Source: Peltaster fructicola
Taxonomy: Eukaryota; Ascomycota; Dothideomycetes
Length of the DNA: 64,000 bases
Reading direction: 5' to 3'
Assembly: GCA_001592805.2 (NCBI GenBank)
Contig: CP051139.1
Coordinates: forward strand, 2,976,001-3,040,000
Under the pieces are notes generated by a model. It searched no databases, was not told the DNA's origin, and saw only the letters and a list, made by a program, of their open reading frames with translations. Shown here in pieces: positions 33,953 through 44,344 of this stretch. The translations under genes were made by a program, and so were the position numbers. Position 1 is the first letter of the stretch; the number at the start of each line of letters is the position of its first letter.

Positions 33953-35613
33953 ATGTCCCAGTCTTTCGGCCAGGGTGTTGATCAGTATCTCGAGTCAAAG
34001 GCACCATTTACTTTGCCAACACCGGATCTTCTAGGGCTTCCTGATCGGACAGCGTCTGTCGATGTTGCGGCATCCTCACAGGAGGACAGTCACGATGCGC
34101 GCATCCATCCTGGCATTGTCTCTCTCTTCGGTCGTGTCAACGCTGCGTGCTTTGCGCGCCTGCACCTGCCAGTGCCAGTATCAGCGTCCCTGGTGTCGGT
34201 ATTAGATCACAGGACAACCATATCAACTACGATAGACTACGTCAACAACGGACCTTTCTTGCCAGAGCGCGACCAGATCGAGAGCAAAGTCGAGAGTGCT
34301 TTCGCCAGCGTTTTCAATTACTGGCCGATACTAGCAAAGCCATTCGTCAAAGACGCTTTTAATTCACTATACACAACCAAGCCCTTCGGTGACAACAAAG
34401 TACAATGGGATCATCTTTCCCTGCTGTACTCTATCCTGGCCCTGGGACAATTCATTCATGATGCCGAGACTCTTTCTACGCTAGAAGATACCGAATTCAT
34501 AACAACAGAAGGGTAAGTAATGCTGCAGTCTACTAAACGACCCAGCTGATAGGATGATTCACACAGACGAGCCTGGTTCCAGAAAGCGACGACCCTCGTT
34601 CGTCCTCAGGACAGTCACCGAAACCTCGTTGCTCTGCATGCCGTACTTTGTTGTGCACTCTATCTACTCCTCTCGGGTGCTCTTGCTCAAAGCAACGAAT
34701 TCATGCAGCATATCGCCACGGCAGCGATACAGCTGGATCTACACCGCCCACCAGCTCCTGATCTCAGTAAGTACGAGAAATATACGCGCGAGCGAACCTA
34801 CCTTGCCTGTCAGCTCATCGATGCATATATTGCCCTTCTCCTGGGCCAATCAAGACGCTTACCTGCTCTGTCTCTGGGAATCTCCTCTGCACATTCGAAC
34901 GAGTCGAAGATGTTGGGCTCTTCTCATGCTGTCGGCACTCTTCACGTAGAAATGCGGGTGGTCAACATAATCTACGAATTCCGCGATGCCAGTATGTTGC
35001 CTGGCGATTCCCAGCCGCTCACTGATGCTGCTCTTCAAGAGCTGCACACGAATCTACAGTCTACAGAAGACGCTATGCAACGTTGGTACGCAACCATCGA
35101 CGCATCGAAACAGCACACCCAAGATTCCAAAGCAAGCTCCGAGCACGGTGATGACCATGAGACGATCACTGGTCTAGGATTTCAGATGGCTTATGCCCGC
35201 GCGCTGCTAGCAACGTATTTTCCCTTCCTGGCTCTGTTCTTCGAGCAGTTGAATACACACGAATTCATGCTCGAATATGCTACGAAATGCATCGAAGCCG
35301 CAGGACAGGTGGTGAATGCTGCTGTCAGTCTCGCTGCTTATGGCCAGCTGCCAGCTTGCACTGTGCATACGCTGGCGTTGGCATCGACCGCTTTGCTTGC
35401 TTCTGAGATTGGTGGAACGTCTTGGAAGACTGATCAGCTTGGCAAAGTGCCGGATCGCGCTACGCACAATGCATACGACTTGCTGCAAGCTCTTGCTGCA
35501 GCTCATCCTGGCGCACAAGAATACTGCGCGGCTATGGCGGTTTGTTCATTCATTTCACGGAAGTTATGCTCAGCGACTGACTGTCACAGCCCGTATATGA
35601 CCTGCTGCCGTGA
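33953..35613 (+). CDS. Fungal transcription-factor-domain protein lacking a visible zinc cluster
   Basis: The exons 33953-34512, 34567-35539 and 35590-35613 encode 518 aa if the ATG at 33953 is used. The 54-nt and 50-nt introns have good signals. Motifs of the fungal-specific transcription factor domain are present: VFNYWPILAKPFVKDAFNSL, then LSLLYSILALGQFI, a hydrophobic VALHAVLCCALYLLLSG, and ATAAIQLDLHRPP followed by ERTYLACQLIDAYIALLLG. No Zn2Cys6 cluster lies upstream, and the divergent neighbour leaves only about 500 bp. The protein may regulate through partners or may have lost its DNA-binding exon. The last 8 codons come from a short final exon (PVYDLLP). If the second intron is retained, the frame instead runs to 35863 and overlaps PRM10. 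Confidence 0.72.
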
Positions 35614-35806
35614 CCGAGACCAAGAAAGATCGAATGGGCTTGAAAAGGCTACAAAGGCGGCAGTTACTACACACAGAGGTGCCACTACTATGCTAATCGT
35701 CATGATCCATGCTTACAGCAGAGACAACAGCCTAGTCTTAAGGTATACCACCATGAACGCCACAACTTCATCGCTAAAGATCGCAACAAACAACTTGATC
35801 GGCAGC

Positions 35807-38575
35807 TCAAAAGCTGAAAAGTCCCGACCGCTTCTTGCCAAACGGGTAGACTACGATTGCTGATAAGAAAAGCCCAACTGTTATGCCGATGGCCACCTGA
35901 ACCACCGAGTATCCAACATTGAACGAGACTGTGTTCAAGGCCGAGGCGGCAGCTTCGACAGATGTAGTGTTGCTGATCTGTGTGCCATTGGTATAGCTGC
36001 TGTTGGTGATTAGGTTCGCTGATGCGAGTCCTGTGAGAAGGGAGCCACCAACAGCAATACCGGACGGCACCTGAACGAAGATGCCTGGCAGCATAGCGGC
36101 AGCGGCCAAGCTATAGCCGACTCGTCTGACACGCGGTGCATAATCGGGGTCATCCTTGAGCCCAGCCTCCAGCTTCTTCGGCGACAGCTTTTTCACTAGG
36201 AAGACTTTCTCGCGGAATGTCCTCCAGTGTCGCCGTAGCCATGTCTCCCAGATGTCCAGAGCGATATTCTCCACCCTTCCTCCTACACGAGAGTATCCGT
36301 TCGCCATCACGCCAATAGCCAGAGCTCCAAACATATTCGAGATCTGGGTGTTGCCAACGAAGCGTTGTGCAGAGAAGTAATTAACAACATATCCGACAGA
36401 AGCTATGACTAGCATCATCGGCGCCTGCTTCCACTTTGCTTGATTGACAATGATCAAGCACATGGTGAAGCCCGGAACGAAAAGGATATACCAGTACTTC
36501 GAGATGGAGTCATCACATGTCGTAGCAGAGACTGCATGCTTGTCGAGGAGACCATATATGGCAGTACCAAGGGTGATGCCGTAGCCGAGGAATAGCGAGT
36601 AGATGATAGCATATACCATACGCACGCTTCCCGCGACCATACTCTTGCTCTGAAGCTCAAGACTGGCTAGCAATACCATGTAGCCAGGCAATATCAGTGC
36701 TATTGGTGACTGAGCCAGTGCCGAGAAGCAAAATAGTCTGTGATTTCCGATATAGATGCTGCCGAACAAACGTGCTAGGAAAGACGTTACTACCGATGCC
36801 GCGATCTCGAAGACATTCTGGTACAGTTCAGAGGCCTGGGCGACGTATAGTTGGAGTATGCCGACTATCGCACCGATCAGAAAAGCGATAGGCAGATCAA
36901 TGAGCCTTGCTCCGAAAGCAAAAGGACCGACACAGACGCTGGCGAGCCCGTAGACTACGACCAGCAGTAGTCTGCTGTGCTTAGGCTTCTTCTCGAAGAT
37001 AGTGTTCAGCTGCTCTCTTGCTGTGCTCACGCTCATACGATCGTGGACAACCTCTTTGTAGATCTCGTGGACGTCTCGGAGCCTGCCAAGATCAAGACCT
37101 TGAGGCACCTTGACCAACTTGAGCTCTGTTGTGTGTGTTGAGGGGTCGTTGAAAGACATCAGCATAGCACCAGGAAGGTACAGAAACTGAGCTTCGATCT
37201 GTAGTACCCGCGAACTCATCTTCATATACTCTTCCAGTCGATGTGATGGTGCGCCGTACATCATCAAGCCTTTACAAAGCTTGATGAGGTACTGTTGTCG
37301 CTGCAGGATCTCCGAGATGTGCTTCTTGATGCGCAACTCTTCATCTGTCTTGGGTCGAACATGTCTGCTGAGGGCATGAAGTGCGCCTGAGCTACGAACT
37401 CGCTCTTTCAAATGTGGTCGCCTTGCTTTATGCTCTTTGAGTCTTCGAGTGACCTCTTCGCCAATGCTGGAGGATGCTGGAGCACCAAGACTAGAGGAAC
37501 TTCCTTTGAGCTGAGAGATGGATGACGTGGACTGACTTCTACTGAATGAATACCATGAAGGTCTTCTGTCCCGCGGTGTTGATGCGCCTGACTCGGGCGG
37601 AGAGAATCCTGGGATGGGAGTCGTCGTGCCGGGAAGATCTGTAATAGAGCCTCTTGCGAAAGAATATAGCTGTGTGGATATGCCCACATCAGGGTTGAGT
37701 CGACGGTCGTCATGTGGGCTAACGATATCGTCGTGGCCGTAGTGCTGAGATAGTTTAAGAAGTTGACCGAGTATGCCACCACGATACTTCTTCGGCGGTG
37801 GCTTGTACTCTTCGTAGAGATGTCGGTCCTCGATAGGTGTGACGGCGCCGGAACGTAAGCCTAAGCTGTCCAACATACCTGGTGGAGTGTGCGCGCTTGG
37901 TGAGCCTGGAGTGCTTCCATATCGTGGAGTGCTCTCTCCTGTCCTGTTGCCATCGATGTTGTAATGCTCCGCAGGGAGGTTATCGAGCCTTAGGTCAGGT
38001 CTAGCTCGCCGTCGTGTGGTAGAGTGAGGTGAAACCTGGCGTGAAGTAGGTGCAGATCTGATGCGTTCATCTCTCTCAAGATCCTTGCCGCGCTGTAGTG
38101 CTTCTCTTGCCTTCTGCCTGCGATAGGCTTTCTCGCGGTTCTGGCTTCCGTCCTCATCCTCAGACTCCACCACTGGATGTGATTGTGACGGCTGTACATT
38201 TCGAATAGCTGGACGTGGACGGCTTGCATTGTTAGTGCTAAGGGCTTGCTTGATCTGCTCTGCATCTCCAGGTGCTAGTTGCGGAAGATGTGATCGATCT
38301 GAGGGCGCAAGAAGTGAAGCTATGCTGCCTGAGCGGCCAGGCTCAGGTGTACTGGCACCACTGGCATGAGCTGATTCGAGCACTACAGCGCCTGGAGCAT
38401 CACTTCCACTGAAGCCAACTCGTTTCTTCTCCCTTGGCTTAGCCTCGCATGGCGTGCCAGGACTCGTAGTATCTGCACTCGTTGCTGGTGCCGAATCGTC
38501 GTGAGGAGTGGCCAGATTCGCCATAGCGAACGCTCGCCCGAATGGGTCCACAAGCTCATCATTAGGAGTTGCCAT
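35807..38575 (-). CDS. PRM10: Prm10/ThrE-like multipass membrane protein
   Basis: The intronless frame encodes 922 aa of the fungal pheromone-regulated membrane protein 10 family (DUF1212/ThrE fold). Bacterial relatives export threonine and serine; the fungal role is not established. Residues 1 to about 410 are a long, Ser/Pro/Arg-rich cytosolic segment. It includes a basic helix (NREKAYRRQKAREALQRGK) and KKYRGGILGQLLKLSQHYG, a motif I associate with this family. From about residue 415 the conserved domain begins (ISEILQRQQYLIKLCKGLMM, YGAPSHRLEEYM). At least nine hydrophobic segments follow, including LLLVVVYGLASVCVGPFAFG and IALILPGYMVLLASLELQSK. The last segment ends near the C-terminal KKRSG. 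The start is the first ATG in the frame. The 3' end lies close to the convergent transcription factor gene. Confidence 0.9.
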   Translation of the reverse strand: MATPNDELVDPFGRAFAMANLATPHDDSAPATSADTTSPGTPCEAKPREKKRVGFSGSDAPGAVVLESAHASGASTPEPGRSGSIASLLAPSDRSHLPQLAPGDAEQIKQALSTNNASRPRPAIRNVQPSQSHPVVESEDEDGSQNREKAYRRQKAREALQRGKDLERDERIRSAPTSRQVSPHSTTRRRARPDLRLDNLPAEHYNIDGNRTGESTPRYGSTPGSPSAHTPPGMLDSLGLRSGAVTPIEDRHLYEEYKPPPKKYRGGILGQLLKLSQHYGHDDIVSPHDDRRLNPDVGISTQLYSFARGSITDLPGTTTPIPGFSPPESGASTPRDRRPSWYSFSRSQSTSSISQLKGSSSSLGAPASSSIGEEVTRRLKEHKARRPHLKERVRSSGALHALSRHVRPKTDEELRIKKHISEILQRQQYLIKLCKGLMMYGAPSHRLEEYMKMSSRVLQIEAQFLYLPGAMLMSFNDPSTHTTELKLVKVPQGLDLGRLRDVHEIYKEVVHDRMSVSTAREQLNTIFEKKPKHSRLLLVVVYGLASVCVGPFAFGARLIDLPIAFLIGAIVGILQLYVAQASELYQNVFEIAASVVTSFLARLFGSIYIGNHRLFCFSALAQSPIALILPGYMVLLASLELQSKSMVAGSVRMVYAIIYSLFLGYGITLGTAIYGLLDKHAVSATTCDDSISKYWYILFVPGFTMCLIIVNQAKWKQAPMMLVIASVGYVVNYFSAQRFVGNTQISNMFGALAIGVMANGYSRVGGRVENIALDIWETWLRRHWRTFREKVFLVKKLSPKKLEAGLKDDPDYAPRVRRVGYSLAAAAMLPGIFVQVPSGIAVGGSLLTGLASANLITNSSYTNGTQISNTTSVEAAASALNTVSFNVGYSVVQVAIGITVGLFLSAIVVYPFGKKRSGLFSF

Positions 38576-40394
38576 TCTCGGGGCTTGTGTACAACAAAGA
38601 CGAGTAGCTGGTGTCAGGAATTGCCGGATCCGGCGGACAAGGTAGCAATGATCCTGGGTGTCGTCACCTCGTAGGAACAGACGAAAGTGCGACGATTCAG
38701 ATCTGTAGATGCATGATCTCGATCCAGGAAGGGTATGCCCTTATGTTGTGCTACACGTAGACTTCTGGATAGCCTGATGTCGTGCCAACGACGAAGCAAA
38801 CCCTCTCTAGATGATCAGCAGCTATTCAAACGCTGTTCGCGGCTGTGAACCACTTATTGCAAAAGAGACGGTGTCTACCCTGCCCAGTGGATAATAGCTT
38901 TTGCGATCAGAGAAGAAATGGGAGGAAAAACAATACGCCTTCGAGACACAACTCAACCCACCCCGTACTCAGCATCCAGCGCTCGACGATAGGGCACGTT
39001 GCGGCGAATTGCGTTCGCATTCCTGTCCGTGGCAAGCGATAGGAATAGGCCATGACGACCACGCACTCAGAAGCAGCAAGCGCCTTAGGAGACGGCGGCA
39101 TCCACGACCCAGTGGGTCAAGCATCTCTAAATCGCGAAATGTGGGCATTGTCTGATATATACCGCATGATTTGCAACTGCGAGGGTTTCTGTGGATCGTA
39201 TTATGAACACGTTTTCTTGTGACGACTGCTGACTGTCAGTACAGGACTACGGTGTAGTAGCTGTGCGCAGAATCTCCAGCTCCTTGATTGATCTGTGGAA
39301 TGCATCACTGGAATGTGAGAGCATTGGTCAGGAAGGTGTACCACCGAGGTGTGCCCGTAGACTGTGATAAGTCACTCTCACTGCGACGACGCTTGTGATG
39401 ATGATCTACGACTAGAGCGAACGAGGAAAACCTTAGACAAGTAGTATGATTTGCTCGGAAGAAGCGATGATGGGAGAAAAGTCTGCGACGTTGAACGTCA
39501 GTAGAAGCTCAACCAGGCAACATGTCATAGAGGACCCTGGTATACTTGGCCTGTGCAGCGGCAATTGGAGGACTTGACATCTGCCACAATCGACATCCGA
39601 CTATCAGAGTTCGAGTTCGTTGCTCTATCGTTATTTGGACTGATCGAACTCTCTTTAGACATCCTTGCTTCGACGTCACTCTCCTAAGCAAGCGCCAAGC
39701 GGTCGCATTTCGAGATCCATTCTTCAGGCTCGCAGCGGCATTGTGCATACTGACAGGAGTGTCACAGTGTGAGCAGGTTGTGGAACTGGCAAACATCTCT
39801 CACAGTGCCTCAGCATGCCGCCATCATGGCTGCGTGAAAGGTGTGCTGGCGATGCCGCCGCCGTTCGCAGCTCGACTACTCTTTCGATGTACTGGAATGA
39901 GGCCAGCGAGGCTTGAGGATCGTCCTTATCGTCTCGAACGCGCCGGCGTGCGTACGCTAATACAAGCTGTGGATACAGGATTGGAGAATTGAACGATGCT
40001 GTCTACCCGCGAGCAAGACAAGTCAACACCCAATTGTCGCTGCGAGAAGGGTTGGTGCAGTATGCTTGGCGCTCAAACAGCTTCGCATCGATTGTATCGT
40101 TCACTCGTCCTGCCTGTGAAGCTGTCTCGACATCCTCGTGCTGAGCGCACGGTGAGGTCGATGATCGCTGGGGGTATCCTGCAGGCAAGCGGGAGCAGGA
40201 GAGCGTCGTCTCTGATCTACGAGACTTCGTCTGGCGTACTCGATGTGGGTAGACCACACGTCTCATCATCTATGAGCTCCACCGTACACATTTGGCGTCT
40301 TTGACCAGCGGCAGACTTCACAGAGTTGATGCTGGCCGCTGTGACACAACGCAGCACGTCATTTGGAGTCGTGACACAAAATTTCGATGATTCT
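38576..40394. other. Intergenic region upstream of PRM10 and tRNA-Leu
   Basis: A 1.8-kb stretch. The largest frame (plus, 39546-39992) has no conserved motif and is partly mirrored on the other strand, as expected by chance. No repeats or RNA genes are recognised before the tRNA. Confidence 0.5.
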
Positions 40395-40491
40395 GCATCG
40401 ATGGCCGAGTGGTTAAGGCGGTAGATTTAAGTTCTATAACTTGAGATCCCTACTGGAGTGATCCGCAGGAGTTCGAACCTCCTTCGATGCA
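40395..40491 (+). tRNA. tRNA-Leu (UAA) with short intron
   Basis: The acceptor stem GCATCGA pairs with TCGATGC (40484-40490), and A40491 is the discriminator. The D-arm GGCCGAGTGGTTAAGGC is present, and the T-arm is AGGAG-TTCGAAC-CTCCT. The anticodon TAA is at 40428-40430 after stem GTAGA. Between anticodon and variable arm there are about 16 extra bases (40432-40447). The variable arm TGGAGTGATCCGC matches that of other fungal class II tRNA-Leu only if these are removed as an intron. The exon-exon anticodon stem then has one A-C mismatch at the base nearest the loop. A five-T run follows. The codon served is UUA (and UUG by wobble). Confidence 0.9.
40432..40447 (+). other. Probable tRNA-Leu intron
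   Basis: About 16 nt beginning one base after the anticodon, the canonical position for nuclear tRNA introns. Removing it gives an 81-nt mature body with a normal 13-nt variable arm. The exact borders may shift by a base or two. Confidence 0.65.
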
Positions 40492-40496
40492 ATAAC

Positions 40497-40501
40497 TTTT
40501 T
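40497..40501 (+). terminator. Pol III terminator of tRNA-Leu
   Basis: A five-T run starts 6 bases after the discriminator base of tRNA-Leu, the normal RNA polymerase III stop signal. Confidence 0.7.
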
Positions 40502-41028
40502 GCTGATTGAAGTCTCTATACCATGGCAACAATATCAGCGACAATCACTAGCGGTATCAATCTACCAGCACTCTGGCAGGGGCGACATAATGCGCCGTCA
40601 TGCAGCGCTCGTGGAATGACACACATCACATTTATGCGTCTTTCGACGCATCGGTCCGGCACTCGGCAACTGAGAACGCATCGCTTGACGAGTCTAGCCC
40701 TCTCAACATTGCCTGAGATCGTGCGGACGTGACAGTATCAAGTCGTACGAACGCACAACATCGTGGCATGCTCTGGACAAGTTGTACAGAGACATACAAC
40801 AACTGAAACAGCAGACTCGCACACTTGCAGTCGAGGCGGACAACTGCTACCCATCCCCAGCCATAGTCCGCGCCTTACTCGTTTCGTCGGCTCGACTGCA
40901 TGTGCGCCCGACAGCATCATCGAGATAGACCTGCCGAACCTTGTCGCTCGTGTAGGGTGTTTGTCAAGACGTCCGACTTCAGGGCCGAAGATGACGACTG
41001 GATCGCGATCGAGGTAGGTGAGCAAGCC
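40502..41028. other. Intergenic region upstream of M20 amidohydrolase
   Basis: About 530 bp. The amidohydrolase frame is open upstream to 40900 but has no ATG before 41029. No other feature is seen. Confidence 0.5.
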
Positions 41029-42439
41029 ATGGACACAAGCATGTTGTCTCGCATTGGACGTCACATCGAGAGTATCAGTGACGATCTGAGAGCCATCAGT
41101 CTGGACATTCATGCTCATCCCGAGCTCAAGTTCAAAGAACGACACGCCCACCATCTTTTGACAACATATCTCCGACAACAGTCAGGTTGGCAGGTGACGT
41201 CTCCAGCGTATGGCATGGACACAGCCTTTGTCGCATCATTCGAGGGCCGATCAAGCGGTGCGACAGTCTCCTTCAATGCAGAATACGGTTCGCAGCATAC
41301 CCACGTGTTGGAAAGTTAGGCTGAACCATCACAGATGCGCTGCCAGGCATTGGTCATGCTTGTGGACACAACCTCATCGCTGTGGTTTCCCTTGCTGCTG
41401 CATTGGCAGCGGCCAAGATCGTCCATGATGACGGTCTGCCGGGTCGGGTAATGATATTTGGTACACCTGGCGAAGGTTGGTACCTATTCCGTGGAACTCC
41501 TCGAACACGCATCAAGACTGACAACGTGCAGAAGGTGGTGGCGGGAAGATCAAACTTCTGAAGGCTGGCGCTTACCAGGATGTGGACGTCTCGATGATAT
41601 CGCACCCAGGCGTAACTCCTGATGCTGCGTTAGTGCACACAGCAGCCTACGCCGAGATTCATGTCGAATACTTTGGTAAAGCAGCTCATGCAGCTGCAGC
41701 GCCTTGGGAAGGTGTAGGTGAATGATGGGTGTCGAGCCAAGCTCACGGATTCGCAGGTCAACGCTCTAGATGCTCTCATCCTCACCATCAACAACATCTC
41801 CGCTTCGAGACAGCAGAACCAGCCTGGAGACATCATTCAGTACAAGATCACCAACGGAGGCGAGAAGCCAAACATCATCCACGCTTATGCCTCCGGTCAG
41901 TTTGTGCTGCGCGCGCCAAGCTTGGAAAGATTGAGTCGATTGATGGACAAGTTCCTCGCTTGCGTTGAGGGCGCTGCGATGGCTACTGCGGCCAAATACC
42001 GGACAGTCGAGGTAGGATGCTGTCGTGATACAGTCAGTGCTAATCGGACTTGCAGGGACTTGGGTATTTAGATCATGTGTCTAATCAGGCACTCGGTATT
42101 CGCTATGGCCAACACTTCGGCGCGTTGGGAGGACACATTGACGGCCCGGCGATCACACAGGCTAGCACAGACCAAGGCGATATAAGTCATGCCATGCCGT
42201 CGATCTCTCCGTTCTTCTGGATCCGTAGTGAAACAGAAGATGGAGCCCAGCTTGGAGGTCCGCACACACCGGATTTTGAGAAGGCTGCAAGGACTACAGA
42301 AGCTCACGAACTCGCCCTGAGAGTGGCTAAGGCCCTCGCTGCGACTGCTGTTGATGTGCTGTCTTCATCCGACCTTCTCAAAGAGGTGAAGCGAGAATTC
42401 CAAGACATGAAACGTATCGGCATCACGGCACGTCCGTAG
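41029..42439 (+). CDS. M20 family peptidase/amidohydrolase
   Basis: A metal-dependent amidohydrolase or dipeptidase of the M20 (AbgB/PM20D2-like) group. The exons 41029-41287, 41335-41475, 41532-41713, 41757-42011 and 42056-42439 encode 406 aa. The introns are 47, 56, 43 and 44 nt, and every join restores conserved motifs. These motifs are DIHAHPELKFKE, then YDALPGIGHACGHN (split by intron 1) with metal ligands H-x-C-G-H. TPGEEGGGGK (split by intron 2) holds the catalytic Glu pair. After it come SMISHPG, then KAAHAAAAPWEGVNALDALI (split by intron 3) and GLGYLDHV after intron 4. Members of this group cleave N-acyl or dipeptide bonds in the cytosol; the substrate cannot be read from sequence. 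No signal peptide is visible. The start is the first ATG of the frame, and MDTSMLSRIGRHIES suits the family. Confidence 0.9.
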
Positions 42440-42863
42440 TCTGCGTGCAACGCTCTCGCCAAATGATACTGGTTGTTCCAATTCACCTGCTCTGTCGCAC
42501 ATCATTAATGGATTTGTACTCTGTGATAGGCTACCAGAACGGCAAGCGTGCCAATTGAGCGGATCCTAATATATTGAGCTGACAATATCGATAGTCACAT
42601 CCCTTAAGCTATGAATGTACAAACGACAGAACATTCCACTCATGGATGTTGCATTCCAATGCCGAGTTCCCGTTGCGTCGACATGATCTCTGGCAGCAGA
42701 CAGATCGTCCAATAGCTCGTGGTAACCTGTAACCATTCGATCGGATCCCTGTGTGAGACACTGCTGATGGATGTCGACAGTAAGATGTCAAAGAGAGGTG
42801 ATAAAAAGCCTCGCAAAGTCCAGTTGTTTCCCTTCCATTCCTCAGCATTCCCTCCAGCTCAAG
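42440..42863. other. Intergenic region with promoter of small secreted protein gene
   Basis: These 424 bp contain a TATA-like GATAAAAAG at 42800-42808, about 56 bp before the next ATG. Nothing else is recognised. Confidence 0.5.
42800..42808 (+). promoter_or_regulatory. TATA-like element of small secreted protein gene
   Basis: GATAAAAAG lies about 56 bp upstream of the ATG at 42864, in an AT-rich patch followed by a pyrimidine-rich leader. This spacing suits a core promoter. Confidence 0.4.
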
Positions 42864-43307
42864 ATGAAACTCGCATACACATTCTTCATTACTACGGCTT
42901 CTGCGGTTGCCTTGTTTGGACGGCATGATCTGGAGAGTCGAAACTCACCTCCAAGGATCGTGCTACCAGATCCAGACCCAGAAGTATCGTTCTTTAGTGA
43001 GGCTCGTCTGCTGCCAGGGCTCACTAGCAGCGCGCGCTCGACTCGTCGCGGACAGACTTCAACCAGTGCACCAAGTTCAACAACCTCCTCACAACCTCCT
43101 CTTGACACCATCTCAATCTGCACTCCAATGAGTATATGTGTTGATGGTGTGACGTGTGGCCATCGCTTTGGAGGGTCAGTCTTGCCGTAGGCTTGAGCGC
43201 AAGCTAATGACTGCAGATGTTACGATAAGAACTTCTGTACCGGCACCACCTCCTATGACGTTCCGCAAGTAAGCTGCGCAACTGCAACTCTGTCCGCGAG
43301 GAGTTGA
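42864..43307 (+). CDS. Small secreted protein with C-terminal cysteine motif
   Basis: The exons 42864-43174 and 43217-43307 encode 133 aa. The 42-nt intron has donor GTCAGT, branch GCTAATGAC and acceptor TGCAG. A signal peptide (MKLAYTFFITTASAVALFG) is followed by a Pro/Ser/Thr-rich middle. The C-terminal Cys-rich region reads ICTPMSICVDGVTCGHRFGG and continues directly into CYDKNFC and a later SCATA, with seven Cys in all. The length, secretion signal and Cys spacing are those of fungal effector-like or wall-associated small proteins. A GTAAGC near 43268 could be a second donor, in which case the last dozen residues would differ. No known domain name is assigned. Confidence 0.7.
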
Positions 43308-44344
43308 TGTGCATTCTCCCATACGAGTGATAACGAAGGAATGAGAAAGTGGCAGCGATGGTCTTGTCCTTGCTTTGCAATGCTTCAAAGTTTGTTGTTG
43401 TTTCGTACAAGTCGTATGCATTGTTACATCTCATTCACCTGTTCATGAAGTTGCTCCACCATCAGCTTCATTCATGGAGGGATGTGAAGCTGCAATGACC
43501 ATCCGCTATGCACATGCAATGCTTGACGAGTGAATTTAGCTAGCTGGGCGGTAGGATGAGCGAAAGCTTGCATGTCGCTGCTATGACGAAAGGAGTGGTT
43601 GTAAGCATTAGATCCCGTCAAGAGTGCTGCTGACGAGTGTTGTGGGCGTGATCAACTCTGATCGGCTTGAGGCCGTGTCAGTCTGTCGATCTGCCTGCCT
43701 CAGTGCTCCGTGTTGGTATCGCCAGTATCGCGGGAGGTCGTCTTTGCACTCTGTGCAGGAAGTCTGGCAATGTTGAGCACAGCTGATGACACACAGGATT
43801 GGCAACATGTATTGTTCGCGGTTACGCAGCTGTCTTGCTCACCATTGATGTATATATGACCTCGAGTGCCCGTCCTCCATGCCACATTCCTTCTCTTACT
43901 CGCGATGCGTGTGATCGTGAGCGATCTTGTCTGAAGGTAAGCAAGCTTGTACGCGTGTGAGGGACTTCTGGTGACGCGAGGTAGGAGGGTTCTGTCTTTG
44001 TGATCTCCAATGGAGCAGAATGCGTGTCCTTTCGAGCTGGGAAACGGCACAAGTGCGCATACCTACCTGGTCGATACATACAAGGACATGCCGAGCAGGA
44101 GAATGCCTTGAACAGGCGAGAAAAGTTGCGAGAGGGTTCGTGAAGGAAGAGTGGTTGAAAAAGCTTGGGGTCCTTCTATTGCAAAGTGGAGATGTCATCA
44201 CCTGACACAAGCTACTGATCAACAACGACTTCTCACTTCCATGGCCAACACATCTTCGCCAAATCTAATGGATGGCAGGCTGAGCACAAGCTTGGTATTC
44301 TGACGAGCCAGCGATCAAGCATCAGTGCGAAAGCATTCCCAAGT
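43308..44344. other. Intergenic region
   Basis: These 1.04 kb hold no supported gene. Frames such as minus 44225-43896 lack motifs. It probably contains the PFF1 promoter in its last few hundred bases. Confidence 0.5.

Noticed and set aside
39546-39992. 148-codon plus frame upstream of tRNA-Leu
   Set aside because: No conserved motif, and a similar frame exists on the opposite strand.
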